Source: Siphonodentalium dalli (Eukaryota > Mollusca > Scaphopoda > Gadilida > Siphonodentaliidae). Taken from it: DNA of 64,000 nucleotides. The stretch covers positions 242,153,530 through 242,217,529 of the forward strand of contig CP136065.1 of NCBI GenBank assembly GCA_032622095.1. The letters run 5' to 3'. Positions within the stretch are counted from its first letter, which is position 1; each line of letters starts with the position of its first letter. Under the pieces are notes generated by a model that was not told the origin of the DNA, made no database searches, and was given only the letters and a program-made list of their open reading frames with translations. The position numbers and the translations under genes were made by a program. Below are positions 39,401 to 45,400 of this stretch, in pieces.

Positions 39401-42400
39401 ACATCCTGACATGTCGGCGGCCAAATAACAATTCGCATGAATCATTGTAACCAATTGCAAATCGCAGTAGTTCTTTTACTGCATTTGAATATGGATGAAG
39501 TGCCATCAATGCGTTGTTGACGTGCAGGGCCGTCAATGAAAACCAAGCCCATATAATCCCATGCATCCATATATCTCATGCACGGTAACTATGCTTTCTA
39601 TACCGGTACTTCGGTTGCGGGGTCATTTTAGCCAGACCTATTTTCAACCTTGAAGGAGACAAGCAGAACTCCCATGGCTTGATTATATATTAGCGCCTGG
39701 GGACGGGTCGGGCCGCCCGGGGCGATCCGATACACTGCATGTCAAAAATTTCAGGATGTCAGGATTTTAGGAAAATATCTGACTCTGTTTAGCTGTTATG
39801 TTTCTGCCCAGCTTGTGGTTATATATTCTGGGTCAACTGAAATCATTTTGGTTTGTTAACAATCCGAAGATTATAATAATAGCACGGTGTTGATCTATGA
39901 TATGAACCCGACGGGCATGAAAGGGACAATGATGCGTCGAATGGATAACATTATTTACATGACACTCAAACGGGCATATAGGTAAAGGGACACCTCATGT
40001 CACTATGCCTAGTGTTGTCATATAACCATAAACATGTATATCGTGCACTATAGCTATGGCTATGGTTATATATGCCACACAACATAGGACTATGTATGGA
40101 GCCCAAGTTACATAGGGTTATAAGGACATGTCATTCCAAAATGGGTTGAGTTATTGTGTCAAGTAGTTGCTTGATAGTTAGCACGAAAAAAGTGTTGCTC
40201 AATTAGTCTGCAATTTTGTTATTGTTCTTGTTTAACAACAGGAGAACATTTATTATAATTCGTCGACTTGAATACATGTCGGCTTATCACATAAAGCACA
40301 TACAAATTATTGACAGGATGTAGGTATGTCATCATCGATATGAGTAGATTGCTGAAGTTGTTGCATAATATGATACATTGCAATTCTTTTTCAGAATAAG
40401 TCATTATGCTACCATTTTCCTGCAACCCGAGAATACAATCCTGGTATTCAGGCAAGGCTTCACAAATCATGTGTCCATTACACAGTTCCACGACAATGCC
40501 AAATATTTATCAGGTGGTGATAACAAAGACTCCTTGACAGGGTTCTATTTTTTTCGTGAATGGTCGAGTGCAGAATCTACATGTGTTTCAAAAACACTGA
40601 ATTATATGTTTGCCATTGGGTCACGAGATATGGTCCCTGAATGGCGATGTTCGCTTAGAGTTAATTCCTGATCTCGTGCTAGTATGTTACCACAAGGAAG
40701 CAGATACAGGTATACTGTTACAGCACGCCTCGATCGGAAGCTAGTTATTGTTTTTATTCCACTGACATACATGTCGAAATACTAGAATGTTATGTTTGTC
40801 AATGAATAGGAGCTAGGATAATTCTTCATACTGAATCCAAAAATAGGTCATGTGTCATTTCCGTGAACGACATAGCGGACAGTATTGTCCAATGTGGTGT
40901 GTGAAACCTTGCCTCTAATTCACGCGTTGACAGGCTACGACATTCACAAACACCTATAAAATGAATCCGTTTGACTTAATAGTCAAAAGCAGTAAAATAT
41001 GATGCGACTTTAAATTTGCATCAATTTGTGTAATCTATTAATGTTGACGATGATACTATATATCATACCAAGAGTGTGCATGTGGGCTATATTTTGGTGG
41101 GCCATAATGTCGTCTATTCAACAAATTAATGCACACGTTCTTATGTTGTATAACCGAACACTGGAACACATCTTCTACCCCCAGCAGCCACAGACTCCTT
41201 ACGAAATCACACCTTCGTGTGAACTATATCAGTGATTGGCACATCATACTAACTACCAAGCCTGGTGTACCATGTCATGACAGCCATGGCTGGTCACTCT
41301 GTGATTGAGTCCTACAAACCAGACGGATTATACTCCTCCAGATCGACTGTGACTACTGAGCTTTGGCTGCAAAGATTCATGTGAATCTGACACATGATTT
41401 TGTTTCTGCGCAGACTAATGATGTTACGATGTATGTGAGAATGTCTACAATAACCGAAATAGTGTAAATTTTGACGACTCATGGGATGAGTAGCGTGAGA
41501 GAACATTTAAGGACTATAGCTACTCAAATTATAGAACATGAAGTAGTAGCATGTCTTGAAAACTGTTTGGCAACACAATATTATATACTGCAAAAGTCAT
41601 TTCTTTATTGACAAAAAATCCTCTGTATAACAACTAATTTCTTTAATATAAAATATTTCACATGAGCACACGTTTACATCAGAGATAGGTAACTTGAAAG
41701 TAGAGACTGGTAATTTGGGCATACAATTTCAATTTTCAAATTATATAACTTGATATTACTTATCTAAACTGATCCAAAAGGCACATGTTAGTGATGATTG
41801 TTTTAATCTTTCTATACATTGATATGCATCAAGTATTCCCCCAATAAATGAGTTTCTATTGTCATTAAGACAACCATTTACTCATTAGCTTAAATAATTG
41901 AAAAAAATAGTAGGGTTATATGGTCTGTTTATGGTTACCAGTGAACTCATGATTTTCAATTCCCTTGTCCCCAGATAACGAACTCAGTTATGTTTGTGAT
42001 GGAAAGTGTGAGAAACTTCGATTGTGTTGGCCGATTTGGATGTCATCCTAAACGTATTGTAAAATATGGAGCGCATGTAATGCCGTATCTATTGTCAGTT
42101 GTGATCACTCTCCCGACATGCAGGCACAAATAAGAAAATACCGTTCTGTATAACGTAAGTCTCACTAATAAGCCTTTGCAGCCATATGTGTTCAGTTGAA
42201 ATATATATATATATATATATATATATAATCTTTCCATAAAAATTCAAGTCAAAATTGAAAAATATACGAAATAGTTGCCAGAAAGGTGATCGTATGAGGT
42301 TTTATGAACTTACTATTTCTAGACCAGTGTTCTCCTGAGGTTATTCCATAGCCTATCAAAATTTAATCAAAATGTTGTAAATTTTACAGAAATTAAACAA

Positions 42401-45400
42401 TTTTCATTTTAAACATTTAGTTTTGTTCAAATTTGAATATTAGATAACGTTCAGACACCGTTATTTATAATTCCCTTCATCACTCTTTACACTATTTAAT
42501 TTTATGCTTCTAAAACCAACTTGACATGCATCATTCTAAGTGTAAACTACATAAAATCGTTTTTCTGCAAAAGTTATATTTTAGGGGGTGGGTTAAGTTT
42601 ACGATCATATCACATTTTCACAACACTATTCTTGGCATTCCAGTATTAAAATCATTTTGAAATGTCATTGGGGCAATTTTTGAGCCATATTGCGGATCAA
42701 TAGCCCATGTGGTTCACAAGTTATAGCCATTTATATGTGACCATTGTTTTCAAAATCCAAGTAATTTTTCGCGATTTCAAAATATTTATCGCAATTTTTT
42801 CTAACTAGCTCATAAATTAGTCTAGTTCTGTACCTCGTGTAATTTTATGATCACATCTTATTAATATAAACTATATATTGTGCAGTTTGTAACCGCAATA
42901 TTTTGTTTATGCTCTGACACTTGTACTCAAGAAAAATTTTATTTTATTTTAGGGGTAAGAGTTGTCTTCCCTGAACAAATTATTTTGGGACATTTTCTGA
43001 AACGGGCAACAGCAACATCTGATGCGCCATATGATGACCTTTAATTTGATATGTAGAAACCTTTGTTGGAGGGGGGGGGGGGGTGCAGCCAACTCGAAAA
43101 ATATCTTGTTTGGCCCACGGACTAATTGGACTCGATTGACTTTTTTATCGGGACTCCGTGACGTCACGAAGTAACTCTATTGCTGAATGAATCGGTGTAA
43201 CTGTAATGAGCGCGCAATACTCTGGTGGATTTAGCAGACGTTTCACTACCACACTGTGTTTTCTTTTCACTTAAGTGCTTACTGTTCCAAATCATGCTTT
43301 CTGATTTTATACGGAATCAAGTGCCGACAAATACAAAACTAACCACAAAAGTTTTATTTCAAAAAGGTGGATAAACATACAGATGGATAATACAAATGTC
43401 ATTATACATGTACAATGTTGTGTACAGTATGAGTTTTTCTTGTACTCGTCCAGGTTTTGGTGAAAAGTCATATTGGACTCGACACTCCGTAATAACTATA
43501 TAGTACAAAATACCCACGTTTGTCTCACTTATATGTATTTAACAGAGAATTTATTAATAACAAGTCCCCAGTGAAAATAAGTATATTGGACGTCTTTTTG
43601 ACTCAAAGTATCGGGCGGTCCCGGTTGGTAATTAGTCACAACGCTCTTCACCACTTACAATTCTGAATGTTTTCGGAAATAGTTTAGCCTATTTTCGACA
43701 TATTTCACAGCCCAAAATTACGTCCAATTCACTGAGGACATTCCCGTGGTCATTTTCCACAATTTCCTATTTTTTTCCGACTAAGAAGAGCGGCTGCATT
43801 ATTGAAATGTTTGTCCTGTCAAAATATCAAATTACCCAGGGAATCCAAGAGCATGTTATCATATTACTATAATGATACAAAGGGTGGGTCACGATCTCAA
43901 GAATTGGAAAAAAACTTTGCCTTCCAAAAAGGGGATGGTGGGTACCCACATTATTGTTGACGCCTATTTTTCCACAAATGTGTTCCCGACATATCCTGGT
44001 TATTTAAAGTTATTTAGATTTTTAGTTTCCACAATTTTCTTTCAGCAAAATCGTGTGGGCTGCTGTCAGTTCCCCACAGTCTCAAAGACAACTATAACTA
44101 TTCATTGGGTAGCACTATTACAATCACCGGATGCCGCGATGGTTACACGCTCCAAGGTGGACAGAGGTCATACAAATGTGAATCGCTAGATGGTCAGCCT
44201 GCTTGGACACCGGCAGTGGACGTGGTATGTGATGGTAAGTTCTTTTTACCAACGTTTATAACCCACATTCTGTCATTCCATGTGCACTGTTATAGAATAA
44301 TGAGGCATTATATCTAGTTCATTCTATAATAGGGTCCTGCGAATTGGAGATTTTGATCGAATCGAATATCGAATCGAATTGAAGAATTCGAATCGAATAT
44401 CGAATCGAATATCGAATCAAATATCGAATCGAATATCGAATCGAATATCGAATCGAATATCGAATCGAATATCGAATCGGTTATCGAATCGAATTATACA
44501 TGTGTGTTGCATTCTCAATTAGGCATGTTTTGCCAACGATTATATGATGTTTGAAACGTTCTAATCTATAACTTTAGCGTGTATATAACAATGTTTACAT
44601 AGCCCGTCAGTGTTACACTAATTATGTTCGGTGATTGGTCAACTGCCAATTTGTTCACCCATTTCATGTCCCTATAAAACAGACCGTAAGATGATAATGG
44701 CGACACAGATTGTTGACCTAATCACTAATGGCGGTCGGCAGAATAATTGGACGTGCTTTTAAAAGTTCAGCGGAATATCTTCTGACGCCAGTTATTTTTA
44801 TCGATCACGTGATCGTTGCTATGTGCCTGAAAAATATTATATTGGGCTGTCTCAAAAGTGATGTCTGGGCCATTTTCAAATTATTGGACGCACGGTTTGC
44901 ATAAATCCAGCCAAAAATGGCAAGACATTTTCAACAAAGAATTGCTCTGGATCCATCTGGCAAAAAAATCTTGAAATTCACTTATTATCTTCATTGTATG
45001 TAGAATCTGAGCAATTATTAAGAGACAACAAAAACAATGGGTTTTAATACATTTGAGAGGTTGAACATTTAATTTTATTGTTTGCCCTTTCGGTACCAAT
45101 AACTACTCGAACAATTAATAATTTCAGACAAAACTCCAATAACAAAATACTTATTGTCTTGGCTCTATGAGAGGAGGCTTCATTTCTATCATAATGTTGA
45201 GTTAGATTTTTAATTGCGTAATATATCATCATAACCCCATATATTATAATGAAGAATAAAGCAGTCACATATATTCCGGCCCAATGAAAACAAATGTTGA
45301 TATGCAGTGTGGGCCACTCAACCAGGGAGCAATCAACTGGAATTAGACCACAGTGTTAAGAGATATGGTGGTCAGTTTTAACTTGGTTATGAACCCATTA

